NCBI GenBank assembly: GCA_020632665.1
Contig: JACKFC010000025.1
Coordinates: 1 to 64,000, forward strand
Length of the DNA: 64,000 nucleotides
Direction of reading: 5' to 3'
From: Deltaproteobacteria bacterium
GTDB taxonomy: Bacteria; Myxococcota_A; UBA9042
Below the pieces are notes generated by a model. That model saw only the letters and a program-made list of their open reading frames with translations, was not told where the DNA came from and did not search any database. Positions 1 through 8,648 of the stretch are shown one piece after another (within the stretch, counting starts at the first letter, position 1; every line of letters begins with the position of its first letter). A program made the translations under genes and the position numbers.

Positions 1-1124
1 ACCAACGCGAGACCTGGCGTGAGGCGATGCGCGGGCTGCAGACCCGCAGCAACCCGATGACCACCGACGTGATCACCGCGATCTTGCGCGAAGAGCTCGG
101 TGCCGGCCCGGAGGAGCGCTTCGCCCGCTTCGACGCCGATCCGGTGGCCGCGGCGAGCATCGGCCAGGTCCACCGCGCGGCGCTGGCGGAGGCCGACGGC
201 GGCGGCGAGGTCGCGGTCAAGATCCAATATCCGGGCATCCGCGAGGCGGTCGACGCCGACCTGCGCAATATCGACGGCCTGGTGCGCACGCTCTCGGCAG
301 TGATGCCGAAGGTCGCGATCGAGCAATCGCTGCACGATATCGCCGACCGCATCCGCGAGGAGTGCGATTACGCCGGCGAGCTCGCCAACCACCAAGCGCT
401 CTACGAATTCTGGCGGGGCGACGCGACGGTCCTCATCCCCGAGCCGATCGCCGCCTGCTCGGGGCCGCGGGTGCTGACCAGCCGCTGGCAGCAGGGCATC
501 GCCTTCGACGTCGGCTGCAAAGAGGGCAGCCAGCAGGAGCGCGACGCCTGGGCGGCGGCGATCTTCCGCTTCGCCTTCCGCTCGATGTACGTGCTGGGCG
601 CCTTCAACGGCGACCCGCATCCGGGCAACTACGTCCTGCTGCCGGAGGGGCGCGTCGCCTTCCTCGACCATGGCTGCGTGCAGCGCTACGCGCGCGAGAC
701 GCTTCTCGGCTTCGCCACGGTGCGCAACGCGGCGGCGCGGGGGATCCGTGGCGACGCCCTCTACGCCGCAGCGAGCGACGCCTATGGCCTGCCCGCCGAG
801 GCAGACGCCGAGCTGCGCGCCGCCATCGCCGATTACCTCGTGCTCTCGTTCGAGCCCCTGCTGGCGCCGCAGCCCTACCGCTTCGACCGCGACTATACCC
901 GCCGCCTGGCCAGCACGACCGCGTCGGTCAAGCTGCTGGTCGGCAAGAAGATGCTGAAGACGGGCCTATTCGACCTCGGCACGCCCGGCGCGATCTTCCT
1001 GCTGCGGATCAACTTCGGGCTGAACTCGGTACTCGCCGACCTCGCCGCGCAGAACGATTGGCCGGCGCTGGTCGAGGCCTTCTACGCCGAAGCCGGCTTG
1101 CCGTCGGCCCACGACGCGGGCTGA
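1..1124 (+). CDS. ABC1/UbiB-family atypical kinase, 5'-truncated
   Basis: The reading frame is open to the first base with no start, so the N-terminus lies outside the window. Counting from the in-frame ATG at base 27, the protein shows the ABC1/ADCK signatures: the Ala-rich AAASIGQVH segment (about residue 42), the VKIQYPG lysine (K65), the GDPHPGN catalytic loop (about residue 195) and LDHG (about 213). Proteins of this family (UbiB, AarF, ADCK) are atypical ATP-binding kinase-like proteins linked to ubiquinone biosynthesis or lipid homeostasis. No ubi gene is adjacent, so the exact role is not assignable. The family is clear; the substrate is unknown. Confidence 0.9.
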   Translation, partial: QRETWREAMRGLQTRSNPMTTDVITAILREELGAGPEERFARFDADPVAAASIGQVHRAALAEADGGGEVAVKIQYPGIREAVDADLRNIDGLVRTLSAVMPKVAIEQSLHDIADRIREECDYAGELANHQALYEFWRGDATVLIPEPIAACSGPRVLTSRWQQGIAFDVGCKEGSQQERDAWAAAIFRFAFRSMYVLGAFNGDPHPGNYVLLPEGRVAFLDHGCVQRYARETLLGFATVRNAAARGIRGDALYAAASDAYGLPAEADAELRAAIADYLVLSFEPLLAPQPYRFDRDYTRRLASTTASVKLLVGKKMLKTGLFDLGTPGAIFLLRINFGLNSVLADLAAQNDWPALVEAFYAEAGLPSAHDAG

Positions 1125-1226
1125 GCCTCGGCGCGCAGCCGCGGCGCAAGGCGCCAACGGCGGCAAAACGCAGACGGCCGGAGCGCTGAGCGCCCCGGCC
1201 GCCCGGAATCCTCGCGGGAGAAGCGC

Positions 1227-2621
1227 CTAGAGCGCCTTCTTCGACTGCTCGAGCGAAGCCTCCTTCGCCTTGACGGTCTGCTCCTGCTTCTTCGCCGCGG
1301 CCTTTTCGGTCTCTTCGCTGGCGGCGTACTCCTGTTTGGCCTTCTGCTCGACGGCCTTCTCCTTCTGCTCGACCTTGATCTTCTGTTCGGTGGCCTTCTC
1401 TTGCTCGACGGACTTGGCCTTCTTCTCGGCGGCCTGCTGCTTCTCGGAGTCCTTGGCCTTCTGCTCCGCCTTGCGCGCCTCGATGGCCTCCTGCTCGGCG
1501 AGCATGGCCTCTTTCTGTGCCTGCTCGAGCACGTAGTCGCTGCCAGCGACGCCCTTGGCGGCCTGCTCCTCGGTGGTCTGCTTCAGCCACTGTGCCTTGC
1601 GCTTCTCGCGCTGCTCGTGGTGCAGGTACTGCGTCTCGCTCGACTTGATGCGCGACTCGGTCGACGCCTCGGCCAGCTTTACGCCCTCTTCGCTCTGCTT
1701 GTATGCCGCCTTGTGGTTCTGCTCGTGGTGCGCCTTGGTCGCCTGCTCGCGCTTGCGGCTGGCTGCCAGCAGCTCTTCGGTGGTGCCGGCACCGGTGTCG
1801 CCACCGGCCGACTCCGACTTGTGGATGGCCGCCTTCTTGATGTGGTGCTTGGCCTTGGACTCGTGCCGCAGGCTGCTCTCGACCCGCTTCTTGAGCCGGA
1901 CCGTCGCTTTCTGGTCGCGCTCCTGGGCGTGGCCGATCCGCTTCTTCAGCAGGGTCTTGGCCTGCGCCTTGCGCTTCGCCTCGGAGTGGGCGATGCCCTT
2001 CTTCGCGGCGAGGGTGCACGCGGCGAGGTCGTCGGTGGCCTCTTCGAGGTCGTCGCCGAGCTCGGCGGCGGCTTTCTTGCGGGTCACCTCGCGGGCGTCG
2101 AGGGCGGCGACGTAGTACTCGTCGGCGTCGTCCTTGGCGTCGGCTTCCTCGACCCAATCCTCGAGCAGCTCGGCGACGGCCGCCTCGGTCGCCTCGAGCC
2201 AGGCGATCTCTTCGATGATGGCCTTGTCGTCGGCGCACTGCCCGCCACCGCCGGCGGCGGCATCGGCGGCCGGGCTGCGGGCGAGGATCGCGGTCAGCGC
2301 GGCGAGGGCCGACGCGCCGGCGAGGCGCTGCATCGTCACGCGGCGGGTCACACCGGCCGGCGGTGCGACGCGCTCCTGCAGCAGGCCGGCGTCGGCGAGG
2401 CGGTCGAGCGCCTCGAAGACCAGTTCGAGATCCGCGTCCGCGTGGACCTCGGCGCGCAGGCCGGTGAGCAGCGCCGCGGGGCTCTTGCTGCCGTCGGCGT
2501 GTTGCCAGACCCAGCCGGTCACCGCGTCGAGGCGGTGGACGTCGTGGTCCTGGCCGAGGAGGACGAGGTCCCCGTCGAGGGGGCGGGCGACGATGCCGTC
2601 GCGGCGGGCGTTCGGGTGCAT
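1227..2621 (-). CDS. PqqD-like domain fused to a long coiled-coil region
   Basis: The 464-residue protein starts at the ATG beginning MHPNARRDG. Longer frames upstream run antisense to the agmatine deiminase gene and are not used. Residues 10-85 look like a PqqD-type peptide-chaperone fold. A twin-Arg pair (93-94) and a hydrophobic Ala/Leu stretch (99-115) follow, as in other PqqD-domain proteins that carry an internal Tat-like segment. From about residue 128 to the end the chain is almost purely Lys/Glu/Ala/Gln with strong coiled-coil character and a single Cys at 129. PqqD domains normally present peptides to radical SAM enzymes, but none lies next door. It is divergently transcribed from aguA with 211 bp between. 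Function unknown; it may be an exported or surface-anchored fibrous protein. Confidence 0.7.
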   Translation of the reverse strand: MHPNARRDGIVARPLDGDLVLLGQDHDVHRLDAVTGWVWQHADGSKSPAALLTGLRAEVHADADLELVFEALDRLADAGLLQERVAPPAGVTRRVTMQRLAGASALAALTAILARSPAADAAAGGGGQCADDKAIIEEIAWLEATEAAVAELLEDWVEEADAKDDADEYYVAALDAREVTRKKAAAELGDDLEEATDDLAACTLAAKKGIAHSEAKRKAQAKTLLKKRIGHAQERDQKATVRLKKRVESSLRHESKAKHHIKKAAIHKSESAGGDTGAGTTEELLAASRKREQATKAHHEQNHKAAYKQSEEGVKLAEASTESRIKSSETQYLHHEQREKRKAQWLKQTTEEQAAKGVAGSDYVLEQAQKEAMLAEQEAIEARKAEQKAKDSEKQQAAEKKAKSVEQEKATEQKIKVEQKEKAVEQKAKQEYAASEETEKAAAKKQEQTVKAKEASLEQSKKAL

Positions 2622-2832
2622 GAAGGCTCCTATCGGGCTGGTTGCGTCGTCGACCGCAGGGGGGCTGCAGAAGTCGCTGACCGCGCGACGATGGCTGTTT
2701 CGGGGCCGTGCGGTCAAGGAAAAAGCCGGCGAGTACGCCGGTCGGCGGGGGAATGTCGGATCTGTGAAAGGTCGCTCGACGCTCGCCCTCGCCTCCGCTA
2801 GCGTTCCGCGCCGCACGGGAGGTGCCGCAGCG

Positions 2833-3915
2833 ATGACCGAATCGAAGATCCGTTTGCCGGCAGAATGGGAGCCGCTTGACGGTGTGATGCTGACCTGGCC
2901 GCACGAAACGACCGATTGGGCGCCGATCTTGGCCCGCGCCGAGGCCTGCTTCGTCGCCATCGCCCGCGAGATCGCGTCGCGCACCCGTCTGCTCGTCGCC
3001 TGCCACGACGCCACGCTCGCCGAGCACGTCGCCACGACGCTGCGCGCAGCCGGTGTCGACCTCGGCGCGGTGACCCTCTGCGTCGCCCCCTCCGACGATA
3101 CCTGGGCCCGCGACCACGGCCCCATCACCGTCGAGAACGCCGGCGCGCTCGAGCTGCGCTCGTTTCACTTCAACGGCTGGGGCGGCAAATTCCCGGCCCG
3201 GCGCGACGACGCCATCAACGGTGTGCTCGCCGAAGCGGGCGCCTTCGCCGCGCCGCTGCGCGAGCGAACGCTCGAGCTCGAGGGGGGCGCCATCGAGTCG
3301 GACGGCAAGGGCACGATCCTCACCACCAGCGCCTGTGTGCTCAACGCCAACCGCAACGACGGCGGCCTCACCCGCGCCGAAGCCGAGGCCGCGTTCGCCG
3401 CCGAGTTGGGCGCCACCCGGGTGCTCTGGCTCGAGCACGGTCACCTCGAAGGCGACGATACCGACAGCCACGTCGACACCTTGGCCCGCTTGGCGCCTGG
3501 GGCGGACGGGCAGGGCGGAACCATCGTCTACCAGCGCTGCGACGACCCGGCCGACGCCCACTTCGCCGACCTCGACGCCATGCAGGCCGAGCTGCGGGCG
3601 TTGCGTCGCGCCGACGGCACGCCCTACACGCTGCTGCCGTTGCCGTGGCCGCGGCCGGCGCACGACGAGGACGGCCACCGCCTGCCCGCGACCTACGCCA
3701 ACTACCTGATCTTGGACGAGGCGGTCTTGGTCCCGACCTATGCCGATCCGTCCGACGCCGCGGCCCTCGCCGTGGTCGCCGCGGCGCACCCGGGCCGCGA
3801 GGTCGTCGGCGTCGACTGTCGTGTGTTGATCGAGCAACACGGTAGCCTGCACTGCGTCACGATGCAGCTGCCGCGCGGCAGCTTGGCCGCATCTGCCGCG
3901 GAGGAGTCCCGATGA
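2833..3915 (+). CDS. aguA: Agmatine deiminase
   Basis: This 360-residue enzyme hydrolyses agmatine to N-carbamoylputrescine and ammonia in the cytoplasm. The start is the ATG beginning MTESKIRLP. Family motifs visible are the substrate-side EWEPLDGVMLTWPH opening, ARDHGPITV, the LEGGAIESDGKGT segment, the DDTDSHVD acid/histidine motif, and the C-terminal LHC with the nucleophilic Cys at about residue 341. This is the peptidylarginine-deiminase-fold arrangement of AguA. Its stop overlaps the next ATG in an ATGA junction, so it is translationally coupled to aguB. Together they form the arginine decarboxylase-dependent putrescine route; no speA is present in the window. Confidence 0.95.
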   Translation: MTESKIRLPAEWEPLDGVMLTWPHETTDWAPILARAEACFVAIAREIASRTRLLVACHDATLAEHVATTLRAAGVDLGAVTLCVAPSDDTWARDHGPITVENAGALELRSFHFNGWGGKFPARRDDAINGVLAEAGAFAAPLRERTLELEGGAIESDGKGTILTTSACVLNANRNDGGLTRAEAEAAFAAELGATRVLWLEHGHLEGDDTDSHVDTLARLAPGADGQGGTIVYQRCDDPADAHFADLDAMQAELRALRRADGTPYTLLPLPWPRPAHDEDGHRLPATYANYLILDEAVLVPTYADPSDAAALAVVAAAHPGREVVGVDCRVLIEQHGSLHCVTMQLPRGSLAASAAEESR

Positions 3916-4808
3916 GCAACCCCACCCCGCGCCCGCTCGCCGTCGCGCTCTGCCAACACGCCTGCAGCGACGATGCCGAGGCCAACCTCGGCCGCAGCGA
4001 GGCGATGGTGCGCGAGGCGGCCGCCGGCGGCGCTCGCTTGGTCGTGCTGCAGGAGCTGCACCGCACGCGCTATTTCTGCCAGGTCGAGGAGACGGACTTT
4101 TTCGACCTCGCCGAGGCGATCCCGGGGCCGACCAGCGAGCGTCTGGCGGCGCTGGCCGGCGAGCTGGGGGTGGTCCTGGTCAGCTCGCTCTTCGAGCGCC
4201 GGGCGGCGGGGCTCTACCATAACACCGCGGTGGTCTACGACGCCGACGGCTCGGTCGCCGGGCGCTACCGCAAGATGCACATCCCCGACGATCCGGGCTT
4301 CTACGAGAAGTTCTACTTCACGCCCGGCGACCTCGGCTTCACCCCGATCGACACGGCGGTCGGCCGGCTCGGCGTGCTCGTCTGCTGGGACCAATGGTTC
4401 CCCGAGGCGGCGCGGCTGATGGCGATGGCCGGTGCCGAGGTGCTGATCTACCCGACGGCGATCGGCTGGGATCCGCGCGACGACAGCGCCGAGCGGGGCC
4501 GGCAGCGCGACGCATGGGTCACGATCCAGCGCGCCCACGCGGTCGCCAACGGCGTGCCGGTGCTGGTCTGCAACCGCGTCGGCCACGAGCCCGACCCGAG
4601 CGGCAGCAGCGACGGGATCGCGTTCTGGGGCAATAGCTTCGTCGCCGGTCCGCAAGGCGAGATCTTGGCCGAGGCCGGCGTGAAGGAGACGCTGGTGCAG
4701 GCCGAAATCGACCTCGCGCGCAGCGAGCGCGTCCGCCGCATCTGGCCCTACCTGCGCGACCGCCGGATCGACGCCTACGGCGACCTCACCCGCCGCTACC
4801 GCGACTGA
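3912..4808 (+). CDS. aguB: N-carbamoylputrescine amidohydrolase
   Basis: This is a 298-residue carbon-nitrogen hydrolase (nitrilase fold) that converts N-carbamoylputrescine to putrescine, CO2 and ammonia. The Glu-Lys-Cys catalytic triad is visible: E48 in LQELH, K121 in RKMHIPDD and C158 in VCWDQWFPE. Length and motifs fit the plant/bacterial AguB type. The ATG overlaps the aguA stop by four bases, and the pairing with AguA settles the substrate among nitrilase-family options. Confidence 0.95.
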   Translation: MSNPTPRPLAVALCQHACSDDAEANLGRSEAMVREAAAGGARLVVLQELHRTRYFCQVEETDFFDLAEAIPGPTSERLAALAGELGVVLVSSLFERRAAGLYHNTAVVYDADGSVAGRYRKMHIPDDPGFYEKFYFTPGDLGFTPIDTAVGRLGVLVCWDQWFPEAARLMAMAGAEVLIYPTAIGWDPRDDSAERGRQRDAWVTIQRAHAVANGVPVLVCNRVGHEPDPSGSSDGIAFWGNSFVAGPQGEILAEAGVKETLVQAEIDLARSERVRRIWPYLRDRRIDAYGDLTRRYRD

Positions 4809-4890
4809 AACGCGCGCCGTGCCGAAGCACGCGCGGCATTGGTCGTCCTCGCCAACCTGCGATAGGCTCGCCGCAACAGGAGGGGCCGTC

Positions 4891-5700
4891 ATGGGCAGGG
4901 CTGATGGATGGTGGCGAAGGGCGGCTGGCGCCGCGGCGCTGTGGGCGCTCGCCGGTTGTTCGGCTGGGCAGGTCGCTTCCGACCCGCAGAATCCGGTCGT
5001 CGAGTCTGGTGAACCCGGCGTCAACGTCGTCGAATACGAGGCGAAGACGCAGGAATTGCTCGCCGCGACGCGCAAGCTCGAGGAGTCGCGCAACAACGTC
5101 GACGAGCAGCGGCGTCGGCTCGCGGCGATCTGCGCCGACCATCCGGAGCATCGCGTCTGCGCGCCGCAGACCGAGGCCGAATACGCGCGAACGGCCTTCT
5201 GCAAGGACGCGAACTTCACCCAGCACATCGACGGCATCGTGCAGGCCTGCCACCAAGGTCAGTGCAAGCAGGTCGACGACGCCAACCTGCTCACCCGCAG
5301 CCAATACATGCTCTTGGTGCAGCGCCTGCCGCACAAGCTGATCTTGTTCAAGATCGGCGAGTCCAAGCTCGACGGCGACGACCGCAAGCAGCTGCAGCAA
5401 TTCCTCGAGGCGATCGCGGCCGAGAAGGGCTACGTCATCGTCGTCGGCCGCGCCAGCCGGGACGGCAACTGGAAGACCAACCTCCGCCTCGCGGTCGACC
5501 GCGCCAACGTCGCCCGGACCTATTTGGTCGAGCAGCTCGGCATGGACCCGCAGCGCGTCGGCTACATCACCTACGGCCACGAGAAGATGTACCTGACCGA
5601 GCTCGATATCGAGCGCATCTCCGGCGGCAAGAAGCTCTCGGTGAAAGAGGCCAACCGCAGCGCGCTCATCTTTGCCTACCCCTGCTTCGTCAAGAAGTAG
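4891..5700 (+). CDS. OmpA-like peptidoglycan-associating lipoprotein
   Basis: The 269-residue protein starts at an ATG preceded by a strong AGGAGG site (bases 4878-4883). A positively charged start and hydrophobic stretch end in the lipobox LAGC (Cys23), predicting an outer-membrane lipoprotein. A short helical, Glu/Arg-rich region (about residues 50-90) and a Cys-containing middle precede a C-terminal domain (about 150-269) resembling OmpA/Pal-type modules, with GESKLDGDDRKQLQQFLEAI and DRANVARTYLVEQLG as the most Pal-like pieces. It is the first of three closely spaced co-directional genes. The OmpA assignment is moderate because the C-terminal consensus is divergent. Confidence 0.75.
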   Translation: MGRADGWWRRAAGAAALWALAGCSAGQVASDPQNPVVESGEPGVNVVEYEAKTQELLAATRKLEESRNNVDEQRRRLAAICADHPEHRVCAPQTEAEYARTAFCKDANFTQHIDGIVQACHQGQCKQVDDANLLTRSQYMLLVQRLPHKLILFKIGESKLDGDDRKQLQQFLEAIAAEKGYVIVVGRASRDGNWKTNLRLAVDRANVARTYLVEQLGMDPQRVGYITYGHEKMYLTELDIERISGGKKLSVKEANRSALIFAYPCFVKK

Positions 5701-5717
5701 GCCCAGGAGCCGCGGCC

Positions 5718-6470
5718 ATGCAGCGTCCCGCCCTTTCGTTCCGCGCCACGACCGCCGCCGCCGGCGTCGCCCTGATGTTCGGGCTCGGCGGCTGTGGCGC
5801 CAGTGGTCCGCAGCTGCCGCCCGGCGCGCGGATCCAGACCGCCGAGCAGATCGCCGCCGAGCAGGCGCAGACGGCCAAGCTCGCGACGCTGGAGCAACAG
5901 CTCGCCGGCCTGCGGGCAGAACACGCCGCGTTGCAGAAGCGGCTCGAACAGGTCGAGGCCCGCGCCCGGATGCGGCCGTGGCAGCCCGCGCACCTCAAGA
6001 CCCACCCCAGCACCGTCACGGTGAAGTTCGGCAAGTCGCTGCGTCTCCCCGCTCCCGGCGGCAAGGCCGAGAAGATCGACCTCGGCAAGCTGCAGAAGCA
6101 GGGCAACGGCATCGTCGTCGCGTTCTGGGCGACGTGGTGCAAGCCCTGCATCGCCGACGAAGAGTTGGTGCTGCTCGACGCCTTGGAGAAGCAGCTCGCG
6201 CCGTGGAACGTGACGCTGGTCTCGATGGCCATCGACGGCATCGACAAGGTCCAAGCGCACGAGAAGCTGCCGCGCTTCCACTATCCGCTCTGGCAGAAGG
6301 ACGACGGCCATATCGACGCGCTGCCGGAGGACTTCGTCCGCAAGGTCGGCCTCGGGTTGCCGCTCTTCCTGCTGGTGGCGCCCGATGGGACGCTGCGCCA
6401 CTACCACCCGGCGAAGCTGGACGAGGACGTGGTGCGCGAGATCGTCACCGCGGTGGCGCGAGGGCTCTAG
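5718..6470 (+). CDS. Thioredoxin-like (TlpA-type) lipoprotein
   Basis: The 250-residue protein has a signal peptide ending in lipobox LGGC (Cys26). A coiled coil follows (about residues 38-78), then a thioredoxin-like domain with the redox motif WCKPC (Cys141, Cys144) preceded by VAFWATW. The late GLGLPLFLLVAPDG segment supplies the family cis-Pro region. Such envelope thioredoxins reduce or rearrange disulfides, which fits a species secreting several very Cys-rich lipoproteins. It lies 17 bp after the OmpA-like gene and abuts the next gene directly. Confidence 0.85.
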   Translation: MQRPALSFRATTAAAGVALMFGLGGCGASGPQLPPGARIQTAEQIAAEQAQTAKLATLEQQLAGLRAEHAALQKRLEQVEARARMRPWQPAHLKTHPSTVTVKFGKSLRLPAPGGKAEKIDLGKLQKQGNGIVVAFWATWCKPCIADEELVLLDALEKQLAPWNVTLVSMAIDGIDKVQAHEKLPRFHYPLWQKDDGHIDALPEDFVRKVGLGLPLFLLVAPDGTLRHYHPAKLDEDVVREIVTAVARGL

Positions 6471-7025
6471 GTGACCGGGCCGGCCGCGGTGGTCAGCGAC
6501 CCCGCCGCCGCGACCGAAGCGCTCTGCGAAGCGCTGCAGGCCGAGATTCCGGGCTTCGGCATCCTCTACAAGGACGAGTCGCGGCTGCATCGCGCCATCG
6601 GGGCGCTGGTCCGGCCGCTGAACGACCGATACCTGCAGGACTACACGACCGTGCTCTTCGGCAAGGTGGCGTTCCCCAGCCGAGCCTGGCGAGCGGCAGT
6701 CGGCGAGGCGGCGATCTACGAGGTGCTGCGTCACGAGGCGGTCCATCTGCGCGACGCGCGGCGTTTCCCCGTGCTCTTCGAGTTGAGCTGGCTGCTGCTG
6801 CCGCTGCCGACGGTGCTGACGCTGCGGGCGTTGTGGGAGTACCGCGGCTACGCCGAGTCGTTGCGGGCGCGGGTCGACCTCGGCTTGCCGGTGGACGACG
6901 CCTGGATCGACTGGGTCGTCGCGCGCTTCACCGGACCGGATTACGGCTTCATGTGGCCGTTCCCGGCGATGCTGCGGCGGCGGTTTCGGGCGTTGCGCGC
7001 CGAAGTGACGGGCGCGGCAACGTGA
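6471..7025 (+). CDS. Uncharacterised protein with an HExxH zinc-site motif
   Basis: The 184-residue protein uses a GTG start immediately after the stop of the thioredoxin-like gene, so it is almost certainly co-translated. It contains HEAVH (His88, Glu89, His92), a classic gluzincin-type HExxH, followed 31-37 residues later by Glu123 and Glu129 in a WEYRGYAE stretch, either of which could be the third ligand. A hydrophobic Leu-rich patch (about 102-118) sits between them. No signal peptide is seen. The spacing fits a small minimal metallopeptidase or a former one; I do not recognise the family. Confidence 0.7.
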   Translation: MTGPAAVVSDPAAATEALCEALQAEIPGFGILYKDESRLHRAIGALVRPLNDRYLQDYTTVLFGKVAFPSRAWRAAVGEAAIYEVLRHEAVHLRDARRFPVLFELSWLLLPLPTVLTLRALWEYRGYAESLRARVDLGLPVDDAWIDWVVARFTGPDYGFMWPFPAMLRRRFRALRAEVTGAAT

Positions 7026-7027
7026 CG

Positions 7028-7429
7028 CTACGGCTGCGAGCCACGGCGTAGCGTCTGCGCCGCGATCCAGCCCGAGCGCGTGGTTCCTGCGTGCTTGGCC
7101 AATCTGTCCAAGCGTGCGAGCACCCGGCGAGGGAGCGAGATGTTCACGCGTTCCGGGCGGTCGTCGAAGATCGCTGGCTCGATCTCGACCAATGCCAGCG
7201 CCCATCCCGGTCCGTAGGCGCTGGACACGTCGCGGAGCGACGAGGGTGGTGGGATCTCCATCCCGGCGTCGAGTGCCTCGTCGACCCAGAGTGCGACCGC
7301 CTCCCGTGCCGCGTCGATCACCTCTTCGAGTGAATCGCCCGCCGAAAAGCAGCCGGGTAGATCCGGGACAACGGCGCCGTAGGCATGCTCGGCGTCGCCG
7401 GACTCGATCGCGATGGGATATCGGATCAT
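7028..7429 (-). CDS. hicB: HicB-family antitoxin
   Basis: The 133-residue protein starts at an ATG overlapping the hicA stop (ATGA). The N-terminal half has the partial RNase-H-like HicB fold (MIRYPIAIES, VPDLPGCFSAGDSLEEVIDAAREA). The C-terminal part (about residues 95-130) looks like a ribbon-helix-helix DNA-binding domain (RVNISLPRRVLARLDRLAKH). HicB neutralises the HicA mRNA interferase and usually represses its own operon. The protein ends 3 bp from the convergent HExxH gene. Confidence 0.9.
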   Translation of the reverse strand: MIRYPIAIESGDAEHAYGAVVPDLPGCFSAGDSLEEVIDAAREAVALWVDEALDAGMEIPPPSSLRDVSSAYGPGWALALVEIEPAIFDDRPERVNISLPRRVLARLDRLAKHAGTTRSGWIAAQTLRRGSQP

Positions 7430-7614
7430 CTTGCCACCTCGCTCGCCTGTCGCCGTATCGCGGCGACCAATCCCTTGCCCAGGGCCTTCCTCGGGTGCGG
7501 TACCACCACAATCCCGCTTCGATCGGGGTGCCGGAAGACGTGGTGCGACCCACGCACACGAACCAAGACCCACCCTGCCTGCCGCAACTCGGCCATCAAC
7601 GCTTCACTGCGCAC
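7426..7614 (-). CDS. hicA: HicA-family mRNA interferase toxin
   Basis: Starting at the GTG at 7614 gives a 62-residue protein of the normal HicA length; an ATG start 66 bases upstream would add a non-conserved 22-residue extension. The double-stranded RNA-binding-like HicA core is plain: GWVLVRVRGSHHVFRHPD, including the catalytic His pair region, then VVVPHPRKALGKG. The toxin gene comes first and overlaps hicB by four bases, the usual HicAB order. Start choice is less certain than identity. Confidence 0.88.
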   Translation of the reverse strand: MRSEALMAELRQAGWVLVRVRGSHHVFRHPDRSGIVVVPHPRKALGKGLVAAIRRQASEVAR

Positions 7615-7619
7615 GGCAG

Positions 7620-7652
7620 CACAGCCTGGAACCCATACACATAATACACACG
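7620..7652 (-). promoter_or_regulatory. Candidate hicAB promoter/operator
   Basis: On the minus strand, an AT-rich patch with two TGTGTAT repeats and a TATTAT box (7641-7646) lies about 27 bases upstream of the hicA GTG, in otherwise GC-rich DNA. It would suit a -10 element overlapped by HicB operator half-sites. This is inference from position and composition. Confidence 0.35.
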
Positions 7653-7841
7653 CTATCCTCCCCAGCAAGGCAGATGGCACGCCTGCGTTGGCGTACCGGA
7701 TCTGCCCCCCGCCAGAGATGATCGGTGGATCAGAGAAATCACGTCGCGCGTCTGCGCCGGTTCAACTTTGCGTTCGGCCCGTGCTAGTTTCCGCTCCCCC
7801 CGCATCCGCACCCTCGCCCGAGGGTCGACAGGAGTCCTGCC

Positions 7842-8648
7842 ATGCCGGAGATCCCCGCTTCCATCGCCCAATACATGCCGTTCGCGATGAACTTCATCGT
7901 CGGCATCCTGATCTTCGTGGTCGGGAGCTCGGTCTCGAAATGGGCGCAGCTGCTCGTGGTCAAGACCGTGAAGAAGCGCGGCCTCGACCTCGCGCTCGGC
8001 AAGTTCTTCGGCGCCATGACGCGCTACGCCGTGCTCGCCGCCGCCGTCATCGCCGCGCTCGGTCAGGTCGGCATCCAGACCACGAGCCTGATGGCGATCT
8101 TCGCCTCGGCCGGCTTGGCTGTCGGCTTGGCGCTGCAGGGCTCGCTGGCGAATTTCGCCGCCGGCGTGATGATCTTGTTCTTCCGGCCCTTCGACCTGCT
8201 CGACGTGATCACCGCCGCGGGCACCACCGGTCGGGTGCAGGAGATCGGCCTCTTCGCCACGACGCTCGCGACGCCGGACCACAAGATCCACGTCATCCCC
8301 AACGCCGCGGTGACGGGCGGGACCATCGTCAACCTCTCGAAGGAGGGACGCATCCGCGGCTCGGTCGATATCGGTGTCGCCTACGGCAGCAACGTGCAGC
8401 AGGTGATGGAGGTCTGCCTCGCCGCGGCGGCGAAATCATCGCACGTGATGACGGATCCGGCCCCGGCGATGGCGTTCGTCGGCATGGGCGCGAGCAGCAT
8501 CGACTTCCAGGTCCACTGCTTCACCACGCCGGACACCTACCTCGACATGCTCCACGACGTGCGGACCCACTGCTACAACGCGCTCGGCGAGAACGGCATC
8601 GAGATCCCGTACCAGACCGTGACCATCCTTCGCGGCGACGACGCCTAG
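7842..8648 (+). CDS. Small-conductance mechanosensitive channel, MscS family
   Basis: The 268-residue inner-membrane protein has about three hydrophobic segments (residues 10-30, 50-75, 80-110). The pore helix is rich in Ala and Gly (SAGLAVGLALQGSLANFAAG), as in MscS TM3. A beta domain follows with FFRPFDLLDVI, GRVQEIGLFATTL and VIPNAAV, and then the alpha/beta C-terminal domain. Length matches E. coli MscS (286). It releases solutes on hypo-osmotic shock. An RBS (AGGAG) precedes the ATG. The stop codon shares a CTAG palindrome with the convergent lipoprotein gene. Confidence 0.93.
   Translation: MPEIPASIAQYMPFAMNFIVGILIFVVGSSVSKWAQLLVVKTVKKRGLDLALGKFFGAMTRYAVLAAAVIAALGQVGIQTTSLMAIFASAGLAVGLALQGSLANFAAGVMILFFRPFDLLDVITAAGTTGRVQEIGLFATTLATPDHKIHVIPNAAVTGGTIVNLSKEGRIRGSVDIGVAYGSNVQQVMEVCLAAAAKSSHVMTDPAPAMAFVGMGASSIDFQVHCFTTPDTYLDMLHDVRTHCYNALGENGIEIPYQTVTILRGDDA

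Noticed and set aside
1009..3852. Long minus-strand frame spanning aguA
   Set aside because: It runs antisense through aguA and out of phase with the PqqD coiled-coil gene; only 1227-2621 in another phase is supported.
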